From NCBI GenBank assembly GCA_039707465.1, contig CM077644.1:100425875-100489874 (forward strand): a stretch of DNA of 64,000 nucleotides. Direction: 5' to 3'. The DNA is from Rhabdophis nuchalis. Lineage: Eukaryota > Chordata > Lepidosauria > Squamata > Natricidae. The notes beneath the pieces were generated by a model, which was not told where the DNA came from, did not search any database, and saw only the letters and a program-made list of their open reading frames with translations. This document shows, piece by piece, positions 22,834-33,784 of the stretch. The number at the start of each line of letters is the position of its first letter. Position 1 is the first letter of the stretch. The translations under genes and the position numbers were made by a program.

Positions 22834-23884
22834 AGAATTGTGAATAACATTAATAGAAAATTGTGAAATCATTTTAATTGTATCATATAAAAAAAGATTC
22901 CCATCTTACTTTACAGTATTTTAATGAAGTAAAAAGTGGGATTTGGACATCTCCAAAAATGATGTAAATAGCAAAAAAGATTATTAGAATACTGAAAAGG
23001 TATATAGAAAACAGTAAATCTTATCATAGTAATAAGAGTGAACAGTAAATAGGAAAAATATTACCATTAATAGAAACAGAAGAAGAAAAAGCCTCATTCT
23101 CAATGTTTCTCACACAGTGAACTATTCATCCAGTAGAAATTAGTTTTAATATAGTGGATGCAGATTTAATGTATCTGTATGCATTCAGTTATACAAGCAA
23201 CAGCCTCTCACTATCCCACCAGGTAGAATGTGGCAGGTCATTAGTAGCCATTATTAGCCACAGTCACAAATTTACTGTGTGACAGGACTGTCATTTCCTT
23301 AACATGTGACATGTCCCCATCTTCTGTAGGCACTACTCCCTGGAAATTAATTCTCAATGCCCTAAATAATACTAAGCAAATGATTGCTTTCAGTATCCCA
23401 CTGTGCAGTAACCTTTTGCTTAATTTTTTTGGCTTTGATTTCCTAGTTTGTATTTAGTGCATGTATGGCCAAAGATATTACTCTATAAAACTTAGAATAC
23501 GGCTGCTGCTACAACAATAAGAATCAAATCAAAACATACCATGTTCTAAAATAACAAACAAAAGGGCAGAGGATTTCTCAACTCAGATTTACTTGCTGTT
23601 TTTCAACAATGCTGTTAATTTAAGTTCTTATTTCTGGTTTACATTTCCACAAATAACTTGTTTACTTAGCTTGTGCTATTTCCTTGTAAATTGACCAGAC
23701 ATTTGTTATAATTATCATCACTGTCAATGTCTTTATAATCTGATCAACTACTACCAGCAATTATCTAAGAATTCTAAAGGCGCAAAAAAAAAAAAAAAAA
23801 AAAAGCAAATAGAATTTCCCTTCATACAGTCTGTATTCTGAAGGCTGTTTCTTTTACAAAAAAAGTTTCTCCTGACAAACACTG
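22834..23884. other. unique AT-rich DNA with a poly-A run
   Basis: An A run of about 21 lies at 23785-23805. No other feature recognised. Confidence 0.5.
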
Positions 23885-24231
23885 AAAAACGTAACACACA
23901 TATAAAAAAATTACACAACGGAACTCATGGCTTTCTGTCTAGATGGTCTCTGGTGATGAGCCGAAAGGCAGAAAAGGAAACAGTATGTCTCCTACCTTAA
24001 TTGGGGCCCTACAGGGTGTTGTGGAACAATTATATGTACTTATCCTCCTGTCTCAACTGAGCATGAAGAGAACCTGGCTGGCTTAATGGCTAAGGCACTC
24101 GCCTGGCATGGAATACAGCCCTGGTTCGAATCCCAGTAAGGGTATGGCTAGCTGATGAGAGCTAAAAAGCTCGAAATAGATCTATACTAGTCTCCCTGAC
24201 TTATTTATTGATCAGCTCAAAAACATAACAA
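23885..24231 (+). mobile_element. 334-bp tRNA-headed repeat unit with hammerhead motif, copy B
   Basis: The direct terminal repeats AAAAACRTAACA start at 23885 and 24219, again 334 bp apart. Sequence and order match copy A almost throughout, including AATTGGGGCCCTACAGGG, the A-box region GGCTGGCTTAATGG and the B box GGTTCGAATCC at 24123. The left terminal repeat is shorter than in copy A. The right end passes into AAATAAATATATAA. Confidence 0.85.
24146..24192 (+). ncRNA. type I hammerhead ribozyme-like motif, copy B
   Basis: Identical to copy A over its 47 nt: GGCTAG, CTGATGA, GAGCT-AAAA-AGCTC, GAA, ATAGATCTAT, A, CTAGTC. All essential core positions are intact, so this copy is predicted to be active if transcribed. 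Confidence 0.85.
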
Positions 24232-25786
24232 ATAAATATATAAATATATAAAGTCTCTAAATCCTATGGATACAATCCTATCCATTTCAGTATTGGTTTG
24301 GTTAAGAAAACTGTTCATTATATTGTGGCTTGCTCTGTGTCTAAAACAGAACACTGCCACTGAATTTTTTGCTGTACCTTTCCTGTTTATTTAAACAGGA
24401 AAGGTGGGACTTAAAACTAACAAAATAAAAATAGACTCTAGATTTGCTTGTTTGTTTTAACACTGCAGATATTCTAAGCAGGCAGCTTTTTATGCAATTA
24501 TTTATGAAGAAAATACAAATATAAGTGAAAAGATTAACATGAGCTTCACGGACAAATTGCAGGCTCATTGTTATCTTGGTTTGCTGTTCCTGGCCTTGAA
24601 AAGCTTTCATATTAATTGTTAAAGATGGAATTCAAATTTCAGTGCTTTGCTACTTTAAGTTCCATTCACTAGTAATTATCTTTCATTTCTGCCTTGAGAC
24701 AGAAATGCATTCTGGAATCAGCCTGGAAGACAAAGTTCAGACTTTAGTATTGACAATTGACAATCATGGATGGCTCTTCAGCTTTTTCTTCAAACTTACC
24801 TTATTGGTCAGTGAAATAATAGGTTTATTTCCTCCCCCCCCCCCTTCTTATTTCCACCTGCATTTGTAATGGTTGAAGCTTTCAAGACAATACTTAGCAG
24901 GCCATATAGACCATTGCATCAGCATTGATCAGATGCCTCGCTAGGCCTCCAAAGGAACAGCCAAGTATCTATATACTCAGAGGAAAAAACCTTGGAACTG
25001 AAACCTTGGAATACAAAACTTGTATAAAGACTCGATTTTTAAATACCACAGTGGGCAAATCTGAGTATACAGTATATAGCTGCACTCTTGCCTGTTCTAG
25101 CTGAACTTTTCACTGAATAAACCAATTCCTGAATAAGTGGAGGACTGAGATCTCCAGCCAAGCTTTGACACCATCATTCTTTTGCTGTTGATAATCCTCA
25201 AATCCCTGTGCGAACATTTTGATCCAACCTTTTTTAATATCCGTTTTTCTCTGTCCTGAATTCTTTGCTCCTTCTGGTTATTTCACCGTTCCTCCCTTTT
25301 AACCATTATACTGTGAGCTCAACATCACCTTCTTGCTTCGCTTCTGTAACTCATCTCCCAGGTTACCTAGCATTACTGGGTATAAATTGTATAAATCTCC
25401 TCCTGAGCCACTTCTGCTGAACTTCACAATCTAACCAATTTGTATATAATGGCATATTGCAGTATTAGTGCAGCTATTCTTTGGTTCTGCATACAAGAGA
25501 AAGAATTCATTTCAATCAGATTGTCCAAGTTTCAGATTAGTTTGGCAAAAGCACCCAAGTTCTTTCCTGGTTTTTCTTCGTGAATTTAGGACATCAGAAA
25601 TAAGCTTAAGAGAATGCTATCAATGATGAGAATAATTACAAATGGATTCCTACACATAATTTCCCTTCTCCTCATATAAAAATATTTCTTCCCTTATATT
25701 TCCTCACTTTTTTTTCTTTCCTTGGCAAAATTTCCCAAATTTGTTTCAGCTTTTGGGTAAACACAATTTTCACTTTAACCTGTCTT
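24232..25786. other. unique-looking stretch, nothing recognised
   Basis: Contains a C run at about 24833-24844. Frames at 24341-24610 and 24642-24869 lack motifs. Confidence 0.5.
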
Positions 25787-26255
<469 letters not shown>

Positions 26256-26780
26256 ATTGCCTAAACGCTGGTTCTATTTGGAACTGTTTAATTACAATTC
26301 TTGTAGCAGTCCCTGAAAAAAATGTAAAAAAAGTAATTTGTTCCTATTTAATTCTCAGGAACCCCCCTCCCCCTTTCTCCCCCCCTTTCCTAGAAAGTGA
26401 TTCTCCCAATCATGGCCAGTCACAGAAGTTGTTGAGGGGGGGGGGGGGACATTTCTGAATGACTTTCTATTGAGTTCCCAAACTGAGGTAAAAGCTTACA
26501 GTCAGCTTGTCGCTGGATGTAAGCAGTAGAAATGCTGGAGTATGAAAGCACTTCACACAGCTCTTCATTAAGAGGTTTTCTTTTTCTTGCCATCTTCTTG
26601 TTGCCTAATTGTTAATCTCCTCTTTTACTCAAAGATTTCTCTCTCTCTCTTCCCCTATTGATTCCTTTAGTTTTTATGTACAGCACAAGCAGGTGTGATT
26701 AATCCACAGGACCAGAGGGGTCCAGTTGCCTTCAAAAACAGGGGTTGTTTTTCCTCAGCAGACGATCGTGATGCCTGATA
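26256..26780. other. short unrecognised stretch with a poly-G run
   Basis: G run of about 14 near 26436-26449; CT-rich patch at 26638-26652. No other signal. Confidence 0.5.
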
Positions 26781-27016
26781 ATAGCAACAGCAATAGCACT
26801 TAGACTTAGATACTGCTTCAGAGTGCTTTATAGCCCTCTCTCTGGCGGTTTACAGAGTCAGCATATTGCTCCCAACAATCTGGGTCCTCATATTACTGAA
26901 GGATGGAAAACTTAGTCAACCTTGAGCCAGGTGAGATTTGAACTGCCAAATTGCAGTCAGCTGGCAGTCAGCAGTAGTCTGCAATACTGCATTCTAACCA
27001 CATGTGCCACCAAGGC
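26781..27016 (-). mobile_element. tRNA-headed squamate SINE, minus strand
   Basis: Starts with reversed tail AGCAACAGCAATAGCACTTA and ends with the reversed head GTGCCACC. The middle has CCCTCTCTCTGGCGG and CTGGGTCCTCATATTACTGA, as in the copy at 3186. Confidence 0.8.
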
Positions 27017-27429
27017 ACATCTTTAATCTTTGTCGGTTTAAAACTTTGTATTACGCAGGGATACAAATGGCAGAGCTGTTTGGGTCCCAGGTCAGAACAA
27101 CCCCTGATTAATCATCCATTAAAGAGCTGATGACTGTTGTGAGGAAGCAGTCATGATACCTCGGGCTTTTTAAAAGCCCCTCTTGGAGAGAAACAGCAAC
27201 AGTGGGGGTCAAAGTACTCTGAGGGGTCCTTAGTGCTCCCTAAGCTTGTTTGTTTCATAGCAGATGTTTCATTACCCAAACATGATAAATTATTAGTGTT
27301 AGTACTCAGTTGGCAAATTGCACTTGAGTTATATTCAAATGATCATTAGATGGCAGTAGCGTGTTCTTTTTTTTCTGAAACTGCTACCATCTAGTGGTAG
27401 CCATGACAATAAGCAAAGAAACTAGCCGC
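27017..27429. other. stretch with a Penelope-type fragment
   Basis: Near 27236-27300 the sequence CTAAGCTTGTTTGTTTC plus ATGTTTCATTACCC is the reverse of a repeat at 42490-42560. The rest is unrecognised. Confidence 0.4.
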
Positions 27430-27972
27430 TATAGTCACCTACAGACATTCTACACGCTACTCTGTGCCCAGTCCCTTTCCAACCTGCAATACCAACCTGC
27501 AATTCCAATCGGGGCCTAGTTATATGCGAGACCGCCTCCTGCCCCATACATCCCTCAGACCGATACGCTCCCACAGAGAGGGCCTCCTCAGGGTGCCGTC
27601 GGCTGGACAATGCCGACTGGCGACACCCAGGGGAAGAGCCTTCTCTGTGGCGGGCCCAGCCCTCTGGAACGACTTACCCCCTGAACTCCGCACCATCTCC
27701 GACCTCCGCCTCTTCCGCAAGTGTCTGAAGACACACCTATTTCATCTAGCCGGCCTAGCGTAACCTCCATACTGACTATTAGATAGTTTTTAAACTTGGG
27801 ATTTTAATTCGGTTTTTAGCGCAGGGTTTATTTATTAGAATAAGTATTTTAAATTTTATATATTTTATATACTTTGTATGTATTTTAACATCCCTGTGCA
27901 CCGCCCTGGGTCCTAACAAGGAGAAGGGCAGGGTATAAATTTAATAAAATAAATAAATAAATAAATAAATAC
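27430..27972 (+). pseudogene. L2-like LINE, C-terminus of ORF2 plus 3' end
   Basis: A 99-aa open frame at 27464-27763 ends with the C-terminal block typical of L2/CR1-group LINE proteins. Visible pieces are GRAFSVAGPALWNDLPPELR and LRLFRKCLKTHLF. A 3' region follows with GGGTCCTAACAAGGAGAAGG, GGTATAAATTTAATAAAAT and an AATA tail to 27972. Only the last part of the protein survives, lacking the endonuclease and reverse transcriptase, so it is a dead 5'-truncated insertion. Minus-strand frames over it are shadows. The clade call is L2-like and could be another member of the CR1/L2 group. Confidence 0.75.
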
Positions 27973-29065
27973 AACCCATTACCAATACCTTGACTGTGAC
28001 TTATCTTCAAGCTGTGGATACTGTCTTTAGATAAGTTGCCAAAATGAAACAAGTTATGCTGATTAAAGCAAAATTTCAACAGGGCTGCTTGCAACAGTTC
28101 AAAAAATAAACATGGAGTCTCTGAGCAAAGTAGCAAACTGCAAGATGCTTGGGATTTTAATTCCCTTCTGCAGTTAAACAAATTGAGGTTACAAATGCCA
28201 TTATGTAACAAAGCTGGGGCGTCCTGTCACCAGCCTCCTGTCTGTCTCTCCCAAATGTTTGGGTGCTCTACATATAAAGTTCAGGAAGAGGTTACTCCAG
28301 ACTTATTCACCAAACCCACATCTGAAGGCAGATTTGATCATTGGGCTGACATTAATGTTAAAAACATTATCATTTTTATTTGGGCAAAATTGATTAATTC
28401 CTGGCATGTAGTTCTGCTTCTTTTTCTTTTCACAGGCTTTGACAGGCATCAAGCTTCTCCTCACAGAAGCATCACTCCCTTTCGCCTGCTCTGTTCCCAT
28501 GTGAGAGGCCTGTTTTTACTGTATGATTTGACATGCTTCACTCAGGAGATGATAGCTGGCCTTCTAAAATAGAAGCCAGAATCACTGAAAAGGCAGAGAT
28601 AGTAGTGAGTTACAATACATGTAGCACTCCAGTCTAGACATTTCTGCTGCTCTCTTGCCCTGCCTGCTTTAATCTACAAAGAGATTTTCAGTTATCCCTT
28701 TTCACAGGAGATTAATTCTGCTATGGCCTGACAACAGGGCCTAGTGAGGGAGCATAGTTGTTTATTAATGTATGGGATTTATATTTTGCACTTCCACCAG
28801 TGTGTGATGATATGCAAGGCAGCTAACAAAGCAAAACAAAACATAAATAGCATCAGTCTTTTTAATTAAAGACATTAAACTCCCTTTTTATGAGCCTGTA
28901 ATCCTTTAATTCAGGGTAGAGTTGGGACAACTGGATGGAACTGAGTATTTACTGGCTGGAAGCCCTTCCTGACACCATGTAGAGTTCCCAGCAGATTATT
29001 TTTTTTAGTCCTAGGAACTGGGCCCAAAGATAACTGGGCCCTACGTATTTGCTGCTACCAAGGAT
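27973..29065. other. unrecognised stretch with weak LINE fragment
   Basis: A 129-aa frame at 28183-28572 has no recognisable domain and is probably chance. About 28770-28845 resembles a minus-strand L2-type 3' end (CAAGGCAGCTAACAAAG). Confidence 0.4.
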
Positions 29066-29528
29066 TACCGTATTTATCGGCGTATAACACGCACTTTCCC
29101 CCCCTGAAAATAGCGGGCAAATGATGTATGCGTGTTATACGCCGATATAATGTTAAGAAGCCATGTTTTTACAGTAACATGGCTCTGCCCCAGCGCCACT
29201 CGTCGCTTCTTGTCGCTGGAGGAAAGCGCAGGAATTCCTGGCCCTGCGCTTCCCGGCCGCCGGTTCCAGCAGCAGCAGGAGGAGGAGGAGGAGAAGGAGG
29301 AGGAGGAGATGATGGCCCCGGAGGCATGGAGCTCTTCCCCATGGCAGGTGCCTCCTTCTCCGCTGGTAGGTAGAGCAAGGTCGAGGGGCTTCCCCCCTTT
29401 CCCCACTTCCCAGCTCTTTCCAAACCCCGGGAGCTTGCCGAGGGGCGGCGGCGGCGGCGGCAGTGGTGGCAACGGTAGCGGCGGCGGCAACGCGGTGACG
29501 GCGGCAGCGGTGGCCACCGCCGCCGCTG

Positions 29529-29559
<31 letters not shown>

Positions 29560-29690
29560 TGCCCCTCGGCAAGCTCCCGGCAGCAGCCATGAGGTGACCA
29601 CCGCCTCCTGCACCTCAAAAATAATAAGACCTCCTCATAAAATAAAGTCAAGCACTTATTTTGGGGGGGGGGGGCAAAAGACAGTATATA
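29066..29690. mobile_element. TIR element with GC-rich triplet-repeat interior
   Basis: Starts TACCGTATTTATCGGCG. The 16-bp arms CGGCGTATAACACGCA (29078-29093) and TGCGTGTTATACGCCG (29129-29144) make a short perfect hairpin. Beyond it, 29190-29600 is CpG-rich with GAG/GGA, GGC and GCC triplet arrays that leave long frames open in several phases (29132-29779 plus; 29074-29708 minus). The right end is uncertain; a CAAGCACTTATTTTGGGGGG segment near 29650 resembles another MITE end. No known protein is encoded. Confidence 0.5.
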
Positions 29691-29828
29691 ACCCAGGGTT
29701 GAGTTCAATTAAAATCTATGCACAGAATATATCAAAGACCTATCTAAATAAAATTCATCTTGCTTGTATAAAAGAGTAACTATACACTACCCCTTACAAA
29801 TTCATTCAAGAACTTGGATGCTCTAATG

Positions 29829-29924
29829 CAGGGGTATCCAACCTTTGCAACTTTAAGTCTGAAGGTCTGAATTCTGGGAGCTGAAGTCCTTCAGACTTAA
29901 AGTTGCAAAGGTTGGAGACCCCTG
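29829..29924. mobile_element. palindromic mini-hAT, TSD CTCTAATG
   Basis: A 96-bp near-perfect palindrome starting CAGGGGTATCCAACC and ending GGTTGGAGACCCCTG. The exact 8-bp TSD CTCTAATG is at 29821-29828 and 29925-29932. Confidence 0.9.
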
Positions 29925-29932
29925 CTCTAATG

Positions 29933-30535
29933 GATGAAACCCTTGAAAAGATGGAAGAACAAGACTGAAGATTTAAACATGGGAGTGTACACATAAACAT
30001 ACACACACACACATATATATGGAGAGGGTCTGCAGTAAATAGGATTACATAGATATGTTTTTTCCCTTATGTCCTATACAGTACAGCATCTTACTTAGTT
30101 GTGAAGCATCTATTCAGCTTCTATTGTTGGCTACTGATTGAAAGTCAAGTCAAATTAAAGTCAAATTTCTGGATGAGAGATTTAAACCTTTTTCTACCAC
30201 TGTGGCATCCCAGTAGAATACCACAAATTGTACAATCTGCCCTCTTCTGGATTCATGATTTTGCCACCATCATCACCATTTGCAACCCAATATAAGGCTG
30301 ACTATCCTAACAATCCTAAAGACACAAGCTCTTCACCAATCGGTTTCCACATGCATTGGATGAATCCGATGATTAGACTTATAATGATAACTTGTGCTTT
30401 AGTATAGCAGATATTTGAAGGAAACAACACACAGCTACCCTTGCAATTTCTTCTGATGTCTTTAAAAACTGCCAGGACACTCCTATCCTTCATATCAAGT
30501 AGTAGCTGTCTCTTGTGCTGCTTGTAGATTAGGAG
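29933..30535. other. unrecognised stretch
   Basis: A short CA/TA run lies at 29998-30019. Frames lack motifs. Confidence 0.5.
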
Positions 30536-30669
30536 CACGGATGTCAAATTCGCTGCATCTCATTGCCGTCATGTGATGTATGGCGACATTTTTCCCCTTT
30601 GTGGAGCTGGGGTGGGCGTGGCCTGCATGTGACGCATCCAGTCCCCCGGCTTCCAGTTTAACACCCCTG
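30536..30669. mobile_element. hAT-type MITE (TGTCAAA family)
   Basis: Contains GATGTCAAATTCGCTGCATC, GGGGTGGGCGTGGCCTGCAT and ends AACACCCCTG. The family recurs at 39747 and 41775. No clear TSD here. Confidence 0.6.
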
Positions 30670-31189
30670 AGGGACAAACTCAGGAAAGTCAGACTATGAA
30701 AAGCACTGTCATTTGTAGTTAAACAACGGGCACAGCTAGCTTCCAGGATCCCCCAGATGCTACAAAAGTGTGAATTTGTGAACCCAGGTTGCTCAAATAG
30801 ACTGAGACAAAAATAAAAAGGTAAGAAATCATTGCTTGATTCGTCTTTTCTGGCTTTAATTTCTTCCCTACTTGTCTTTTATCTTTGCTATCCTATCATT
30901 TTCTTTTTCTCTCTCTCCCTGTCTGCTTCTTTTATGTTTTGCTTTTATTCTCCTCTTTATTTTTCCTCCTTTATTACATCAGTTTACAACAGATGCTGTA
31001 TTATTTCTCCATTTGTTTTGACAATCCTTGTAATACTGTAATTACAGTTCACATACTGATATTCTCTTTTGATACCATAAGCATCACTTTAAGGATATAT
31101 CAGAATACACATGGTATGTTTCTTTTCTAGAAAACAGCTTCTAGATAAAAGAGCTAAAAAGAAATACCACTAGAGATGGATTAATCTGT
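30670..31189. other. unrecognised T-rich stretch
   Basis: Pyrimidine-rich, giving two overlapping hydrophobic frames at 30832-31130 that look like composition artefacts. Confidence 0.45.
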
Positions 31190-31640
31190 TTTACTTTCTA
31201 TTGTACTTTTAATTAAACTTACATGTCACTTTTCTAGCAAAAAATAGTGCCCAAGTGGCTCCCAATAAATACAGATAAAATAACACAAGAATTAATTAAA
31301 ATATTAAAGCTTGCCCAATAAAATTTCATCAAATAAAAACAATCCAATAAGAAACAAATAACAGCGCCCGTGAGATTATCTCGCACTTCAGCAATAAGTC
31401 ATCCTAAATGCCAAAAGTCTCTCTGAATAAAAACACCTTTAAGAGCAGAGGGAGAACATAACATTTGCATTTTTAAGCACATGCCTGTCATTGCAACTGT
31501 AATAGTGAAGGCCCCTTCAGGGTCAAACCAGGCCTTTCTCTTCAGGTTCTTCCCTTCTCAAATCAGCCCCCATATGGAGATGGACAATGACTAGAAATTT
31601 AGGTCCCTTGGCATCCATCACTTCCTTGTTACAAACCCAG
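31190..31640 (-). mobile_element. probable L2-type LINE 3' portion, minus strand
   Basis: On the minus strand the order is CTGGTTTGACCCTGAAGGGG, then AAAAGTGACATGTAAGTTTA near the end. The layout matches the 3' parts of L2-like elements elsewhere here. It is diverged, with no protein block I can read cleanly. Confidence 0.4.
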
Positions 31641-31688
31641 CCCTCTATGGAGCCATGAAAATTCTTACCTCATCTTGATTGGTCTAAG

Positions 31689-31865
31689 TGAGGGGTCCCC
31701 AAGCCCTGGTCCATAGACCGGCATCAGGCATGGAATGCCAGAAACTGGGTTGCACAAACAAGCGATGCAGACACGGGATGCAGACAGCATGAGAAATTAT
31801 GCCCCCTCCGGTCTGTGGAAAAACCTCTCTGCATGGAATTGGTCCCTGTTGGGTTGGGGGCCAAT
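31689..31865. mobile_element. hAT-type MITE, TSD GGTCTAAG
   Basis: Starts TGAGGGGTCCCCAAGCCC and ends GTTGGGGGCCAAT. The exact 8-bp TSD GGTCTAAG is at 31681-31688 and 31866-31873. The ends match the outer element at 38393. Confidence 0.8.
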
Positions 31866-31874
31866 GGTCTAAGG

Positions 31875-32101
31875 CAGTGGTAGTCAACCTGGTCCCTACC
31901 GCCCACTGGTGGGTGTTCCAGTTTTCATGGTGGGCGGTAGGGGTTTTGTCCGATACTGAAGCACTTTCCTTTTTTTAAATTTAATTGACTTCCTTACTTT
32001 ATAAATCACCATTACTGTGGAACCGGTGGGCGGTTAGAAAATTTTACTATTAACAGAGATACAAAAGGGGGCGGTAGGTATAAAATGGTTGACTACCCCT
32101 G
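31875..32101. mobile_element. hAT-type MITE beside the previous one, TSD GTCTAAGG/GTCTAAGC
   Basis: 227 bp; starts CAGTGGTAGTCAACCTGG and ends GGTTGACTACCCCTG. The flanks GTCTAAGG (31867-31874) and GTCTAAGC (32102-32109) overlap the TSD of the left neighbour, so both insertions used the same target. Confidence 0.82.
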
Positions 32102-32364
32102 GTCTAAGCTATAGAAAGAAGAAACCAAAACCAAACCTTTGGGGAATAAATAGCTCAGCCAAGCTGAGGCAAGTGCTAGGAGGCCCTCCAGACAACTCCA
32201 GACAAAAATATATATTATTAGAAGTGCCAAAAGAAGATAAGGCTCTGCATAGCTCAAGCATAGTTAAAGAGATAAAATGCAAAAAAAAAAAAAGATAATC
32301 CAACTCTAATTGCAGCCGAGTAATGCAATTTCCAACGTTGTCTGAAGTCACCCTTCCTCCAGGA

Positions 32365-32708
32365 CAGGGGTGTCATACTCAAGGCCCACAGGCCACATCC
32401 GGCCCACTGGGTGCTTAGATCAGGCCCCCAGGGCCATCCTGGAAACAGTGAAGGACTGGTCTGTGGTGCCTGTGCCAGTGGCCCTCCCAAGCTCAATTTA
32501 TGCTGGCAGAGGGTTGCAAGAGGCTGTCACAGCCGAAAACAGAGCTCGGCAGCCCCTTTTCTCTAGCAGAGCATTCAGGCCACCACAGGCACCTCTGACA
32601 CCAGTGACATCGAGCAGCCACACCCACCCTGGCCACGCCCCCACTACCCCCCCAAGTTCAAACACAACCCTGATGCGACACTCAATGAAATTGAGTTTGA
32701 AATCCCTG
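32365..32708. mobile_element. hAT-type MITE, TSD CTCCAGGA/CTTCAGGA
   Basis: 344 bp, from CAGGGGTGTCATACTCAAGG to GAGTTTGAAATCCCTG. The TSD copies at 32357-32364 and 32709-32716 match at 7 of 8. The 118-aa frame at 32370-32726 is a by-product. Confidence 0.82.
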
Positions 32709-32840
32709 CTTCAGGACCTCAGCTGACTCTCACCAAAAGATCCCACAATCTTAACAAAATCCTATTTTTTTTCTTTCATATCACTTTCAGTGATCAGGTT
32801 GACTTCTTTTAGGAACCTAAGATGGGCTTATTCTTTAAAG

Positions 32841-32961
32841 CAGGGGTCCCCAACCTTTGCAACTTTAAGTCTGAAGGACTTCAGCTCCCAGAATTCTTCA
32901 GCCAGCTTTGCTGGGAGCTGAAGTCCTTCAGACTTAAAGTTGCAAAGGTTGGAGACCCCTG
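32841..32961. mobile_element. palindromic mini-hAT, TSD CTTTAAAG
   Basis: 121 bp. The arms CAGGGGTCCCCAACCTTTGC and GCAAAGGTTGGAGACCCCTG are joined by CAGCCAGCTTTGCTGGGAG. The exact TSD CTTTAAAG is at 32833-32840 and 32962-32969. Confidence 0.92.
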
Positions 32962-32987
32962 CTTTAAAGGGCCAACTGGTCCCCACT

Positions 32988-33369
32988 GTAGGTAATCCTC
33001 AATTTAGGACCACAATGGAGCCCCATATTTCTGTTGCTAAGCAAGGCAGTTCTTAAGTGAGTCATGTCCCAATTTATGACATTTTCCATGGTAGCTAAGC
33101 AAATTGCAACAGTTGTTAAGTGAATCATGAGGTCGTTAAGTGAAGCAGGCTTCCCCATTGACTTTGCTTGTCAGAAGCTCCCTATGAAGGATGCAGCCAC
33201 CATCATGATTACATTGTAGTTGCCACCCAAAGTCTGATCGTGTGACTCTGGGGATGAAGCAATGGTCACAAGATTGATAGCTAGTCGTAAGTCTCCTTTT
33301 TAGTGCTGGTATAACTTTGGTCATTAAACAAATGGTTTTAAGTCGAGAAATAACTGGAGAGGTAGTCGT
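32988..33369. mobile_element. CAGGTAGTCCTYGAC-family DNA repeat
   Basis: Starts GTAGGTAATCCTCAATTTAG with GTTGCTAAGCAAGG and GTTAAGTGAATCATGAGG, and ends near GTTTTAAGTCGAGAA. A fragment of the same family follows at 33482-33566. Confidence 0.7.
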
Positions 33370-33784
33370 CATTCATCAACTGCTTCCTACAGTTCACAAC
33401 TACAACTGTGATGAAAAAGTAACTTTACACCCAATCCTACAACTGATGATCTTACAAGAAAGCTGAAGATCATAAGCACAGTTACACCTTCACTTAACAA
33501 CCGCTTCGGTTAGTGACAGAGTTACTGGGCCCAACTGCAGTTGCTAAACAAGAACTACCTATATAGCAATGGATTGGGATTCTCCTCCTCCTCATGGAAA
33601 GGTCTATTCATGGCATGAGCTTGGCAATCTGGTTGCAAACATTTTATCATCATTTGAGGAGACATCATCTGTGCGCTTTGAGTTGTGCTCGTCTGTCAGA
33701 ACACAGGTCTTTAAAAACCCTTTTTATGAGATGCAAATTAGTCTGAATGCTGTTTGTTCAGATATTTCCGAATCATGATCTGAT

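Noticed and set aside
28183..28572. 129-aa open frame as a host gene
   Set aside because: No domain, splice context or codon signal; it overlaps an unremarkable region and is likely chance.
29132..29779. 215-aa Gly/Ala-rich frame as a protein
   Set aside because: Created by triplet repeats that are open in several frames on both strands.
32841..32961. Palindrome as a transcription terminator
   Set aside because: It is one of four dispersed mini-hATs with target duplications.
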